Shown here: in pieces, positions 8,099 through 17,520 of the stretch
Numbering within the stretch: position 1 is the first letter of the stretch
Layout of the letters: each line of letters starts with the position of its first letter
Source: Myxococcales bacterium
GTDB lineage: Bacteria; Myxococcota_A; Polyangia; Polyangiales; Polyangiaceae
NCBI GenBank assembly: GCA_016720545.1
Contig: JADKKK010000022.1
Coordinates: forward strand, 1 to 28,308
Reading direction: 5' to 3'
DNA: 28,308 nt
The notes under the pieces: model-generated
What the model saw: the letters and a program-made list of their open reading frames with translations, nothing else
Databases searched by the model: none
Told to the model about the DNA's origin: nothing
Position numbers and translations under genes: made by a program

Positions 8099-8940
8099 TT
8101 GTCTACGATGCGCACGAGTTGGTTGGTGGCGGTTGGGCTCGCTTCGGTGATGAGCTCGGGGATGACTGTCGGCTGCGGCCACAGCGACGAAGAGATGGCC
8201 GCCAAGCAGCGAGAGATCGACAAGCTCGCGGCCGACATGACCGCCGCGAAGGACCAAATGGCCCAGGACCAGGCCCGCTACAACGCGGCCCAGGCCGAGA
8301 TCGCGAAGATGAAGGAGCAGCTCGCCGGGACGAGCAGCGAGCTGTCCGGCACGAAGGCCGACGCCGCGAAGCTCGCGGCCGCGCTGAAGGACTACAAGGA
8401 GCGCGCCGACCGCCTCGCGGTCATCGAGGAGCGCTTCCGCCTCCTGCGCACGAAGCTCGACAAGCTGAACTCGATCGGCCTCAAGGTGGTCGTCCGCGGC
8501 AACCGCATGGTCATCCAGCTGCCGGGCGACATCCTCTTCGAGTCGGGGAAGGACGCCCTCAAGCCGCAGGGCCGCGAGGCGCTCGCGCAGGTCGCCGAGA
8601 TCGTCCGCGCCGACAAGGACCTCGCGAGCCGCTACTTCGTCGTGGCCGGCCACACCGACAACGCCAAGTACGGCGCGGCCCCTTCCACGACAACTGGGGC
8701 CTCTCGCTCGCCCGCTCGCGGCAGGTCCTCCTCTTCCTCGTCAGCCCGCTCGGCAAGAAGCCGACGGACGGCGGCGGTCTCGACACGCAGCGCTGGGCCG
8801 CGGCGGGCTACGGCGACACCGATCCCCAAGAGGGCACGATCGCCGCGCAGACCCGCGAGCAAATGCAGAAGAACCGTCGCGTCGAGCTCGTCGTTCAGCC
8901 GAACGTCGAGGAAATGCTGAACCTCAGCAACATTCGCTGA
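8099..8940 (+). CDS. OmpA-family outer-membrane lipoprotein with coiled coil
   Basis: The protein has a signal peptide with Cys26 in the context MTVGCGHSD, which suggests lipidation. A long charged coiled coil follows at about 31-105 (EIDKLAADMTAAKDQMAQDQ and repeats), then a C-terminal OmpA/MotB-like peptidoglycan-binding domain at about 125-265: LPGDILFESGKDALKPQGRE, VVAGHTDNAKYG, LSLARSRQVLLFL, AAGYGDTDP and NRRVELVV. This architecture tethers the outer membrane to peptidoglycan. The start is TTG 8099, chosen from the Shine-Dalgarno spacing. The frame breaks near 8680 in a CCCC run: adding one C restores AAPFHDNWGLSLARSRQ, and the stop is TGA 8938-8940. A consensus deletion is the simplest explanation. 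The Ppx-family gene follows after 56 bases on the same strand. Confidence 0.85.
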
Positions 8941-8996
8941 CGAGCACCGACAGAACCTTCGAGACAGCGAGCAGGGAGCGCGAGGAGAGCCACGAG

Positions 8997-9979
8997 ATGA
9001 GCAAGCCCGCGCCCTCGCCGCCGCCCGCCGCGCCTCCCGCGCCTCGGAAGGTGGCAGCCGTGGACATCGGCACCAACACGGTGCTCCTCCTCATCGCCGA
9101 GCGCGACGCCGACGGGAGCCCGCACGCGGTGGAGGAGCGGGCCACGATCACCCGACTCGGCCAGGGCGTGGACGCGACACGCAGGCTCGCGCCGGAGGCC
9201 GTCGCGCGCACGGTCGCGTGCCTGGAGGACTACGCGCAGGCCGTGAAGGCGTTGGGCGCCGACGGCGTGCGCGTGGTGGGCACCAGCGCCATGCGCGACG
9301 CCGCGGGCAGCGAGCGGCTCGTGGCGAGGGTGCGCGAGCTCTTCGGCGTGGAGGCGCAGGTCCTCACGGGCGACGAGGAGGCCGAGCTCACCTTTCGCGG
9401 CGCGCTCTCGGGCCTGCGCGGGCTCTCGGAGGTCGGCGCGGGCGAGGTCACCGTGTTCGACATCGGAGGAGGGAGCACCGAGATCGTCACCGCCGCGCCA
9501 CGGCAGCTCGCGCAGCCCGCGCGCTTCGCGCACAGCTACGACGTCGGCTCGGTGCGCCTCACCGAGCGGCTCGCCCCGTTCGATGAGCCGCTCTCTCGCA
9601 GCGACCGGGCACGCCTTCGCAGCGCGGCCGTCGAGGCGCTGGCGGGAGCGCCCAGGCTCGCGCCCGGCGAGGTGCCCGTGGGCATCGCGGGCACGGTCAC
9701 CACGCTCGCGGCGGCGCATCTCGGCATGGAAGTGTACGACGGCGCGCGTGTGCACGGCGTGCGGCTCGGGGTGGACGAGGTCGAGGCCGTGGTCGAGCGG
9801 CTGGCGGGGCTCACGCTGGCCGAGCGCAAGCGGGTCCCCGGATCGCGCCGGCGCGCGCCGACGTCATCGTGGCGGGCGGGTACGTGGTGCTCGCGGTGCT
9901 CGAGAGGCTAGGCGCCTCGACCCTGCAGGTCTCCGACCGCGGCGTGCGCTGGGGGCTCGCGCAGGCGCTGCTCGGCTAG
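8997..9979 (+). CDS. ppx: Exopolyphosphatase / GppA-type phosphatase (Ppx/GppA family)
   Basis: Members of the ASKHA-fold Ppx/GppA family hydrolyse terminal phosphates of polyphosphate or pppGpp in the cytoplasm. After a Pro/Ala-rich leader, the first phosphate-binding motif AAVDIGTNTVLLLIAE is at about 20-35. It is followed by TRLGQGVDATRRLAPEAVAR, VRVVGTSAMRDA, VLTGDEEAELTFRGAL, the second phosphate motif VFDIGGGSTEIV (about 153-164) and IAGTVTTLAAAHLGME. At about 9838, in a CCCC run, the frame shifts by one missing base. The true C-terminus then reads ADVIVAGGYVVLAVLERLGA and ends LAQALLG at TAG 9977-9979. The length of about 327 residues corresponds to the catalytic core without an HD-like C-terminal domain. 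Whether it prefers polyphosphate or pppGpp cannot be told from sequence. Confidence 0.87.
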
Positions 9980-10034
9980 AGCCGACAGAGACGCGACGGT
10001 GGACGCGCGCGGCCCCTTGGTGGACACTTCCGAC

Positions 10035-10499
10035 GTGCGCCACTCGCCTTCTTCGTGGGTCTTCCTCGCGCTCGCGGGGCTCGCGTGCCTTCCAGGGGCG
10101 CTCGGGTGCGGTGGCGCGGCCGGCGGACGCGAGCCAGCGGCCGCCCGCAGAGCGCAGGGAGCGGACGAAGCGCCACGCACGATCGAAGAGGCCCAGGCCG
10201 CGATCACGCGGGCGCGCGCCGAGATCGATCGCGCGGGGCGTCCCGCGCCGGGCGCCGCGCCGGAGCCCGCGCAGCCGGCGGTGCCCACCGCGCCCGCGCC
10301 TCCACACGCGGAGCGTCCGGCCGCGCCGAGCGCAGGAGCAGACGCGGGATGCGCCTCGCCCTGCCGAGCCCTCGCGTCCATGCGGCGCGCCGTGGGCGCC
10401 CTCTGCGAGCTGACGGGCAGCGAGGACCTTCGGTGCGTCGAGGCGACCCGCACGCTCGGCGAGAGCGAGGCCCGCGTCGGGCCCTGCGATTGCCGCTGA
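10035..10499 (+). CDS. Small putative lipoprotein of unknown function
   Basis: GTG 10035 gives VRHSPSSWVFLALAGLACLP then GALGCGGAAG: a good signal peptide with a candidate lipobox Cys. An upstream in-frame GTG at 9999 would add twelve polar residues before the signal and is less likely. The mature part has a helical stretch (TIEEAQAAITRARAEIDRAG), an Ala/Pro-rich linker, and a Cys-bearing C-terminal block CRALASMRRAVGALCELTG ending GPCDCR. Six C-terminal cysteines suggest disulphides in an exported domain. The gene lies just downstream of ppx on the same strand and may be co-transcribed. No known family is recognised. Confidence 0.6.
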   Translation: MRHSPSSWVFLALAGLACLPGALGCGGAAGGREPAAARRAQGADEAPRTIEEAQAAITRARAEIDRAGRPAPGAAPEPAQPAVPTAPAPPHAERPAAPSAGADAGCASPCRALASMRRAVGALCELTGSEDLRCVEATRTLGESEARVGPCDCR

Positions 10500-10584
10500 A
10501 CGTCCAGTGCCCCGAAGGGGCGAACCTAGGTCGATGGCGAGCCCGAGCCGAAGGCGCGGTGTCGCCATGAACGCGCACACAAAT

Positions 10585-10612
10585 TTGGCCCGTCAATCGG
10601 AATCCACATAAG
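10585..10612 (+). promoter_or_regulatory. Weak candidate promoter upstream of the PilZ gene
   Basis: TTGGCC (10585-10590), a 16-base spacer and CATAAG (10607-10612) resemble a sigma-70-type promoter, four of six matches in each box, about 70 bases before the PilZ start codon. A 7-bp inverted repeat, ATGGCGA (10534-10540) with TCGCCAT (10562-10568), precedes it. Confidence 0.3.
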
Positions 10613-10683
10613 CGAGGGGGACGCGGAAAGCCGGCCCTCGCAGTGCGCGAGGGGGAGCCGCTCGTTCGTCCCCGGAGGATTCG

Positions 10684-12337
10684 ATGAGCTCACAGACCGA
10701 TCGACGCGCGCCCGACGCCACGCGCATTCCCTTCGACGCGATGGTCGAGGTTGGCGGCGCGCAAGGCCCGTCCTTCGAGGCGCAGGCGCTGAATGTATCC
10801 CCGACCGGCATCGCCCTCCGCGCGGGATACCTCCCGCGGTGGGGCAGCCGCTCACTTGCCAATTCGAGACCGAGAGCGGCGAGTCCGTGCTCGCGGCCGG
10901 CCAGGTCACCTGGTGCCAAGACGGGCCCGACGGCGGCGAGTTCGGCCTCTCGTTCGGCCAGCTCGACGCGCAGTCGCTCGCCACGCTGTCGCGCCTGCTT
11001 CCCGCCGGCGACGCGACGGATCCTGGCGCCGCCGCCCCGCGCGTTCCGGTCGGCCGCGTGCGGCTGCACATCGACGGCCTCGGCGCGCCCATGCGCGCGC
11101 GGGTGCGCGACGCCTCCTCGGCGAAGGTCACGACCACCAGCGATCTCGGGTACTTGACCGCGGGCAAGCTGCTCGAGCTCGAGGACGCCGAGACCGGCGA
11201 CAAGCGCCCGGCGCGCATCCAGCGCGTGGAGGTCGAGACCAACGAGGCCCACGTCCCCCAGCTCGTGGTGACGATGAAATACCAGGACGCGGCGACCGCC
11301 AGCGAGGCTCAGCGAGCCCGTCGCGGCGCCCCGGCGCCGAACGGCCGAGGCCGAAGACGAGAGCGACGGCGACTCGAACGGCATGAAGCACGAGTTCGGC
11401 GAGCGCGCGAAGGGCGTGGCGAGCACGGTGGGCGCAGGCCTGAAGAAGCTCGGGCCCGCCATCGGCGCCGCGCTGCTCCGCGCGAAGACCGCCGCGGGCA
11501 TGCTGGCGCAGAAGCGCAAGGCCGACGCGAGCGACGAGGCGCCCGCGCGCCGCACCACGGCGCCCGCGCCGGGCGGTGCGCTCCACTCCGCCGGCCGCAA
11601 GGTCGTCCGCGGGAGCGCGAGCGCGACGACGAGCCCGAGGCGCCGCCCGCACCCAAGCTCGACAAGCGAAAGCTCGGCATCGCCGGCGCGGTCGGCGTCG
11701 CGCTGATTCTCGGCCTCGTGGCGATGCGCAAGCCCCACGAGCCGGCGCCGCTCGCCGCTGCCCCGGCCGAGCCCGTCGCCTCGGCGGCCGCGGTCGCCCC
11801 GCTCCGGTCGCCCCGGCCCTCCGCCCGCCGCGGCCCCCGCGGCCCCCGCGGCCCGCCGATCGTAGCCGCGGCCGCGCAGCCCAGCGTCGGCGAGGCGAGC
11901 CCTGCGCTAGGCGCCGAAGACGAAGAGACGACCCCGGAAAGAAGGGCAAGCCCAAGCCCTTCTCGAACGGCCCCGTCGCGCACGGGACGGTGCTCAAGCT
12001 CAAGATGGACGGCCCCATCGAGCGCCTGCAGGGGCCCCGCAGCCCACGGGCTTCACGGTCGTCCTTCCGCACCGCCGATCCTCGAGGCCGCCTCGCCCCT
12101 CGCCGCCAGGACCCGCGCATCGCGGGGATCCGCATCGCCAACGACGGCGGCGGCGCCGAGCTGACGGTCACCTTCAAGGACGGCGTCCCCAACTACCTGG
12201 TCCGCGCGAAGGGCGACACGCTGGAGATGGTGCTCGCCAAGGAGAAGGCCGCCACGGCCGCGGCGAAGCCCGCGAAGAAGGGCCACAAGCCGGCCGGCCG
12301 CGGGAAGGCCCCCAAGGGCCACGGCAACAAGCACTGA
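10684..12337 (+). CDS. PilZ-domain protein with transmembrane helix and AMIN-like C-terminal domain
   Basis: The start ATG 10684 is preceded by GGAGGA at 10674-10679. The N-terminal PilZ domain (about 10-105) has Arg-rich RRAPDATRIPF and NVSPTGIALRA, matching the (D/N)xSxxG signature for cyclic-di-GMP binding. After a shift it continues QPLTCQFETESGESVLAAGQ and GEFGLSFGQLD. A second, degenerate PilZ-like unit follows (VGRVRLHIDGLGAPMRARVR). Then come an alanine-rich helix, a linker, one membrane helix (KLGIAGAVGVALILGLVAM), a Pro/Ala linker, and a tail VAHGTVLKLKMDGPIERLQG with DPRIAGIRIANDGGGAELTV resembling an AMIN domain. The protein ends in a Lys/Gly/His-rich stretch. Predicted topology is cytoplasmic sensor and periplasmic AMIN-like part. 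Frame changes near 10840, 11310-11390, 11600, 11800-11950 and 12040-12100 are probably indels. Confidence 0.72.
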
Positions 12338-12365
12338 AAAGCCACGCGGGGAGACCCGCTGCGAC

Positions 12366-12397
12366 AGAGCCGCCGCGCGAGAGCGCCGACCGGCTCT
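12366..12397. terminator. Hairpin terminator between the PilZ gene and convergent lspA
   Basis: A perfect 7-bp stem, AGAGCCG at 12366-12372 and CGGCTCT at 12391-12397, is followed on the plus strand by TTTCGCATTTTG, a loose T-tract. It stands about 30 bases after the PilZ gene stop and before the convergent lspA, fitting an intrinsic terminator. Confidence 0.55.
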
Positions 12398-12516
12398 TTC
12401 GCATTTTGTGGGCTCCCGCGCGCCGCGCGCGGCTCGAGCGCCCACGATGGACGATGCCTCGCGAAGCTCAGCAGGTCGCGCTTGGAGCTCCTGGCGCCTG
12501 ACCGCGCGCGTTTGGC

Positions 12517-13029
12517 TCACGCGCGCCGCGCGGCTCGAGCGCCGCAGCGCCTCGAGGGCGAGCAGACCCGCCCCGCGACGACGAGCAACGTCGCCACGTT
12601 GAAGACCGGCCACGGGCGCACCGAGATGAAGTCGACCACGAAGCCGCGGCTCACGCGGTCGAGCAGGTTCCCGAGGGCACCCGCGAGCAGCAGGACATAC
12701 GCGACGAGCTCGCGCCGCGGCGCACTCCACGCCGCTGCGCGCCGCGCACCCGCGAGCAGGAGCGTCGCGACTGCGGGAAGCACGGCGAGCACCACCGGCC
12801 GCGCGGGGATGTCCACGCCGCGGAGCAGGCTGAAGGCCACGTCGTGGTTCTCCGTGTAGGCGAGGTCGACGCCCGGCAACACCGGCCGCGCCACGCGCGA
12901 CGCGAGGCACGAGGGTCGCCGCGGCCTGGTCGCGTGGTCGCAGCCCACGAGGCCGGCGACGGAGAGGAGCGACACGACAGACACGACGGGGCTGATCCGG
13001 CGAGTGGGCGCGTCTGACGGGCGGTGCAT
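12517..13029 (-). CDS. lspA: Lipoprotein signal peptidase (signal peptidase II), frameshifted
   Basis: LspA is the inner-membrane aspartic protease that removes signal peptides from prolipoproteins; this window encodes several candidate substrates. The N-terminal membrane helix is followed by GLVGCDHATR, then (after two slips) AAATLVPRVAR, GVDLAYTENHDVAFSLLRGV, helix VVLAVLPAVATLLLAG, ELVAYVLLLAGALGNLLDRV with the first catalytic Asp, and GFVVDFISVRPWPVFNVA. The second catalytic Asp, expected in FNVAD, is absent in the frame as read (FNVATLLVVAG). A one-base shift there gives VADV and later GAGLLALEALRRS, so indels near 12585-12600 probably hide it and also move the true C-terminus. The 170-residue length is typical. 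It follows tsaD by 64 bases. Confidence 0.82.
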   Translation of the reverse strand: MHRPSDAPTRRISPVVSVVSLLSVAGLVGCDHATRPRRPSCLASRVARPVLPGVDLAYTENHDVAFSLLRGVDIPARPVVLAVLPAVATLLLAGARRAAAWSAPRRELVAYVLLLAGALGNLLDRVSRGFVVDFISVRPWPVFNVATLLVVAGRVCSPSRRCGARAARRA

Positions 13030-13093
13030 GCGCTCGAGACCCGCGAGCGACGTCGCCCATTCCCGCGGGCGCGCGCCTCGCGCGGGCTGCCAG

Positions 13094-14148
13094 CTAGCGC
13101 GTCCCCCGACCCTTGCGCGTCGCGCGCGGCAGCGAGGTGGCGCTCGTCGCGAGGAGATCCCACCCGTGGGACACGCCGGCGCGGTGCGCGAGCGCGCCTG
13201 CGTACGCGATCATCGCGGCGTTGTCGGTCGAGCTCGCGAGATCGGGCAGGTGCACCCGGAGCCCGAGCAGCTTGCTCGCCTCCGACACGCGCGCCCGGAG
13301 CTCGCGGTTGGCGGCGACACCGCCACCGAGGACCACGTCGCGCACGCCCTCGCGCTTCGCCGCGGCCATGAGCTTGTTGGTGAGCACGGTCGTCACCGCC
13401 GCCTGAAACGACGCGCACACGACCGCCAGCCGGAGCCCCCTCGGGCACCCCGTGCTTCGCCACGTGCGCGGCGACCTGGGTCTTCAGGCCCGAGAAGCTG
13501 AGGTCGAGGGTCCTGGTGCTCGCCATCGGCGGCGTGAAGAGCCCGGGCTCGGGCACGGCCTCCGCGCGAGCCGGTCGATCGCCGGGCCTCCCGGGTAGCC
13601 GAGGCCGAGCAGCTTCGCGACCTTGTCGAAGGCCTCGCCGGCGGCGTCATCTCGGGTGGCGCCGAGCTCGTGACCGCCTCCGGGGTGACGCCCTCGACTC
13701 GGTAAATAGCGGTATGTCCACCGGAAACCAGCAGCGCAACGAACGGGAGCGCGGGCAAAGTCGGCGCGTCCGCGCCCCGCCGTAGCTGGCACGCGAACAG
13801 GTGCCCCACCAGGTGGTCGACCCCACGAGCAGCTTGCCGGCGGCCCAGGCGAGGCCCTTCGCGAACTGCACGCCCACGAGCAGCGCGCCCACGAGGCCCG
13901 GGCGACAGGTCACCGCCACGGCGTCCACGCTGGCGAGCGTCGCGCCCCGCCTGCTCGAGGGCCAGTGACACGACGTGAGGGGAGGTTCGTCAGGTGGTCG
14001 CGCGACGCGCGAGCTCGGGGATGACCCCACCGTACGGGGCGTGGAGCGCGACCTGGCTCTGCACGACGTCCGAGAGCACGCGGCCCTGCGCGTCGACGAG
14101 CGCGGCCGCGGTCTCGTCGCACGAGGTCTCGAGGCCGAGCACGAGCAT
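13094..14148 (-). CDS. tsaD: tRNA N6-adenosine threonylcarbamoyltransferase TsaD, frameshifted
   Basis: TsaD (Gcp/Kae1/YgjD) transfers the threonylcarbamoyl group to A37 of ANN-decoding tRNAs and is nearly universal. From ATG 14148 the frame reads MLVLGLETSCDETAAALVDA. Further blocks, in shifting frames, are PYGGVIPELASRDHL, ASVDAVAVTCRPGLVGALLV, VDHLVGHLFACQ (metal-binding His pair), LPFVALLVSGGHTAIYRVEG, GATRDDAAGEAFDKVAKLLG, GYPGGPAIDRLA, DLSFSGLKTQVA, VVLGGGVAANRELRARV and STDNAAMIAYAG. The stop is TAG 13096-13094, giving about 351 residues. Slips near 13960, 13830, 13665, 13590 and 13440 break an essential gene, so they are most likely consensus indels. It starts 15 bases after the upstream lipoprotein gene ends, so the two probably share a transcript. 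Confidence 0.9.
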
Positions 14149-14163
14149 GGGCGAGGCTCCGCC

Positions 14164-16094
14164 CTACTTGCAGTTGACCGACGCGAAGATGGGCACGGCC
14201 TGCGCCGTATTTCCGAGGGCGAGCGCCAGGTCGGAGCGGTCGCGGAGCGTGCTCACGAGCTTGTCGCACGCGCCTGGGCAGAAGCGCACCTTGCCGCCCT
14301 CGCTCGTCCAGCCCGTGGGCTCGGCGCAGCCCTGCGAGGGCTTGATGGAGACCGTCTGGCGGCGGACGGGATCGTAGTACGAGACCTCGGCCTTCTCGTC
14401 GATGGCCCCCTTCGGCGCGTCGTAGAGACACGAGGTGAGGTCGCGGGTCACCTGGCTGAACGCGTCGGAGCCCTTCACCTGGTCTTTGCGCGAGTCGTAG
14501 AGCTTCAGGTTGGTGCCGGCGGACGACGCCGCCTCCACGAGCTCCGGATCGGCCGGGGCCGCCGAGTCGCCGAGGAGCAGCGCGTAGGTGTTGAGCTTGC
14601 CGCGCTTGACCACGTCGACGAGCTTGGTGCCCGCGGTGCACTTGGTCGACGCGAAGTCGCGGTTGCCGAGGATGAGCACGCCCTTGCGGCTGAAGCTCGC
14701 GAAGGTCGCCTCGTTCAGCTTGGAGTAGGCTGCGTCGAGCGCGGCGTCGAGCTTCAGCGGGGTGGCGATGGGCTCGAGCACCGACTTCTTGGAGACGAAG
14801 TCGGCGATCTTCAGCGCGATGGCGGTCTGCGCCTTCAGCGCGGGCTGCAGCGGGACGTCGAGCGTGGGGAACACGCGGTTGGTGCAGTCGACGCCCTGCG
14901 GGATGATCTTCAGGCCGAGCTGGGTGGCCTCGAACGCGGGATCGGCGAGCGAGAGGCCGAGGGCGCGCGACACCGTCGTGTCGCTGTAGAAGTCGGAGAG
15001 ACGCACGGAGCCGTCCAGCAGCACGAGGAGCGCGTTCGGCGTCGCCTTGATCTCGAAGGTCTGACAGACACCTTCGCGCGGCGTGACCGTCCTGGCTTCG
15101 TTGCCGGCCATCAGCTTGTTGGCCTCCTTCTCGCAGATGGGCTGCCGCTGCGACTTGGACTGGCAGAGGCCGGCGCTGAGCAGGCCGCTGATACGGTGCG
15201 CGGTGGGGTTGCCCTTGTCGTCAACACCCTGACCAAGTCGCACAGCCCGGGGGCGAGCTGAAACTGCTGGGGCTTGGCCGGGTCGGGGACGAAGTAGCCC
15301 TCGTCGGCGTCGAAATCGAGCACCTCGGCGATCTCGCCGCCGTCGAAGAAGGCGCGGACGTTGAGGCCGTCGCCGTCCTTCGGGATCGCGGGCGCCGGCG
15401 CCGGGAGCGAGGGCGCGCCGGCCGAGCCCGGGTGCGCGTAGAGGCACTTGGCGGGATCGAGCACGAACGGGGTCTGCCCGGTGGGGGTGATGCACCGCTC
15501 GACGCTGAAGCACGTGGTCGCCGCGCCGTTCACCATGGCCTCCGAGAACTCGGTGAGCTTCGCGGGGTCGGCGTCCATGGGGGCGCAGCGCCCGGCCTTG
15601 CAGGTCTCCTCGGACTTGCAGTCGATCTTGTCGAAGCACGCGAACGAGAGGGGCATCGGCAAGAAGATGATCTTGTCGGGGGAGTAGGTCTGGCGGGTCG
15701 AGCGGAGGATGCGCCCCTTCGCGGCGTTCGTGCCGAGCTCGATGCGCGTGTTCACGCAGTCCGCGAACTGGTCGACCGCGGTCGACTCGAGGCGCTCCTC
15801 GGAGTAGCCAGCCACCGTGATGGTCACGGGGAGACCGCGGTTGTCGGCGCTGATCGGGAGCGTGCCGAGCGTCTTGGGGAGCTGCACCTTGCCGTCGTAG
15901 ACGCGGTAGCTGTCGCACTTCACCTGGGTGCCGCCGACGAGGACGTCGACGCGGATGGTCTTCAGGTCCTTCGGGACGCGCACCTGGGTGGAGATGCCGG
16001 CGACGAACTCGGTCTGCTTCTTTCCTTCACAGCCCGACCACGCGAGCCCTGCGAGGGAGATGATGCCAAGCGTAACGGCGCGACGGAGGCTCAT
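14164..16094 (-). CDS. Large putative lipoprotein with degenerate von Willebrand A-like region
   Basis: ATG 16094 follows GGAGAG and gives MSLRRAVTLGIISLAGLAWS then GCEGKKQ, a lipoprotein-type signal. The N-terminal half is beta-rich (IRVDVLVGGTQVKCDSYRVY, PVTITVAGYSEERL) with Cys pairs CFDKIDCKSEETCKAGRC, then a second Cys region. The C-terminal half contains TPNALLVLLDGSVRLSDFYS, where a VWA domain would have its first MIDAS strand, and ASFSRKGVLILGNRDFAST in a later strand position. The MIDAS DxSxS is incomplete, so metal binding is doubtful. One frame change near 15225-15240 splits LAPGLCDLV from VDDKGNPTAHRISGLLSAGL. The gene lies between the PEGA gene and tsaD in the same direction. Function is unknown; location is probably periplasmic, anchored to a membrane. 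Confidence 0.72.
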
Positions 16095-16168
16095 GGTGCA
16101 AACTCTCCAGAGGGGCGGGAGACAGGAGGATAAGGGGAGAATATGGGGCGAGAGGACGAGGACGAGGC

Positions 16169-17371
16169 CTACTGGTGCTCTACGATGAAAGGCGAGAGCG
16201 TGCCACGGTACGGCTCCTGGTCCTTCGGCGCGAAGAGCACGGCGGCCGCGCCGATGCCCACGCCGATGACCACCACGGTGCCGATGAGCCACGGCACGAA
16301 GCTCGGCTGCTTGTCCTCGTTCAGCACGGCCGTGACCGGGCGCTCGCCACCCTTCGGCACCTCGACGTCGAGGTTGAAGGTGTAATATCCATTCTTCTTG
16401 GCGGTGACGACGTGGGGGCCCGCGTCGACCGCGCCCTCGAAGCGGGTCGACCCGACGACCTTGCCGTCGATGAGGATGACCGCCCCCTCCGGCTTGGTGG
16501 TCACCACGAGCTTGCCCTGGCGCTGCTCCTTCGAGAGCCCAAGCGTGACGGCCGCGGACTCGCCCTCCTTCAGGAACACCGACTGCTTGGCAGTGGAGAA
16601 GCCGGGCGCCGACGCCTCCACGACGTAGGGCTCGGCGCGCACGACGAGGCGACCGGTGTACGGCGCCGCGCCCACCTCTTTGCCGTCGACGCGCACGGTG
16701 GCGTTCGGGGCGCCGCTCACCTGCACGGTGACGGTGGTGAGCTTGGCCACCGCCTCGAGCTTGAGCTCGATGGGCTCGGGCTTTTTGCCCTGCGGGAGCG
16801 AGCGGACGGCCGCGGCGTCGATGAAGCCGGGCTTCTTCGCGGCGAAGCGACGCTCGCCGATGTCGACGCGCTGCGGCGGCAGCGGAGACACGCCCACCTC
16901 CACGTCGTCGACGAAGACCTTCGCGCCGGGCTCGGACACAGTGATGGGCACCTCGACGACGAACGTCTCGAGGCCGGCCGCGGTGTCCTTCACCCGGGTC
17001 TCCTCGGCCGCTTCGAGCTTGCCCGCGGCCTCGGCGAGCTCGCGCTTCAGCGTGGCGATCGCGCGGGCGTACTGGCCCGTGTTCTTCTCGCAGATGGCCA
17101 CGTTGAAGAGCACGCGGGGGTTCTTCGACTCGTTGTAGACGTCGAGAAACTCGGTGCGCGCGGCGCCCCAGTTTCCGGCGCCGAAGAGCACGAGCGCCGT
17201 GTCCCATTTGGAGTGCACCGACGCCGGCAGGTCCTCGCGGATGGTCTTGGACTTCACCTTGGCGGCCCGAGGCTGGGCCAGCGCCATGGGGGGGACCGAC
17301 GCGGCGAGGACCGAGCCGAGGAGTACGCACGTGACCGCGCGCTGAAACGGAAGTCGAAGGAGGGATCGCAT
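16169..17371 (-). CDS. PEGA-domain protein with N-terminal TPR-like region and C-terminal membrane helix
   Basis: The preferred start, ATG 17371, gives a signal peptide MRSLLRLPFQRAVTCVLLGS ending near ALA-Q (about residue 32). A TPR-like segment follows (ALVLFGAGNWGAARTEFLDV and NPRVLFNVAICEKNTGQYAR), then three PEGA-type beta repeats at about 120-335. Each has the P-x-A-x-V-x-V-D-x-x-x-V-G pattern, for example SEPGAKVFVDDVEVGVSPLP, PNATVRVDGKEVGAAPYTG and KPEGAVILIDGKVVGSTRFE. A membrane helix FVPWLIGTVVVIGVGIGAAA precedes a short tail. PEGA proteins are common in myxobacteria and often lie near Ser/Thr kinase genes, as here. Length is 400 residues with an intact frame. It lies 74 bases upstream of the lipoprotein gene, so an operon is likely. 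A cell-envelope scaffold role is inferred. Confidence 0.85.
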   Translation of the reverse strand: MRSLLRLPFQRAVTCVLLGSVLAASVPPMALAQPRAAKVKSKTIREDLPASVHSKWDTALVLFGAGNWGAARTEFLDVYNESKNPRVLFNVAICEKNTGQYARAIATLKRELAEAAGKLEAAEETRVKDTAAGLETFVVEVPITVSEPGAKVFVDDVEVGVSPLPPQRVDIGERRFAAKKPGFIDAAAVRSLPQGKKPEPIELKLEAVAKLTTVTVQVSGAPNATVRVDGKEVGAAPYTGRLVVRAEPYVVEASAPGFSTAKQSVFLKEGESAAVTLGLSKEQRQGKLVVTTKPEGAVILIDGKVVGSTRFEGAVDAGPHVVTAKKNGYYTFNLDVEVPKGGERPVTAVLNEDKQPSFVPWLIGTVVVIGVGIGAAAVLFAPKDQEPYRGTLSPFIVEHQ

Positions 17372-17520
17372 CGGGTTCGTTCTTCGGTCGGGGTGCGGAG
17401 CAAGCGGGCGGCGGACGGCGCGCGTCGCGGGGATCGCGCGATCCCGCGAGCGGCGCACAGGTGCTCCCTGGTTGTAGCGGAGGATCGCGCGGAGCGGGGT
17501 AAATCCGCAGGTTGATCGCG

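Noticed and set aside
10509..10521. GCCCC-GAA-GGGGC hairpin after the small lipoprotein gene as a terminator
   Set aside because: The stem is only five pairs with no T-tract; such hairpins are frequent by chance at this GC content.
13975..15261. Long plus-strand open frame opposite tsaD and the large lipoprotein
   Set aside because: It is rich in Arg, Glu, Gly, Val and His as expected of an antisense frame in GC-rich DNA, while the minus strand has recognisable domains.
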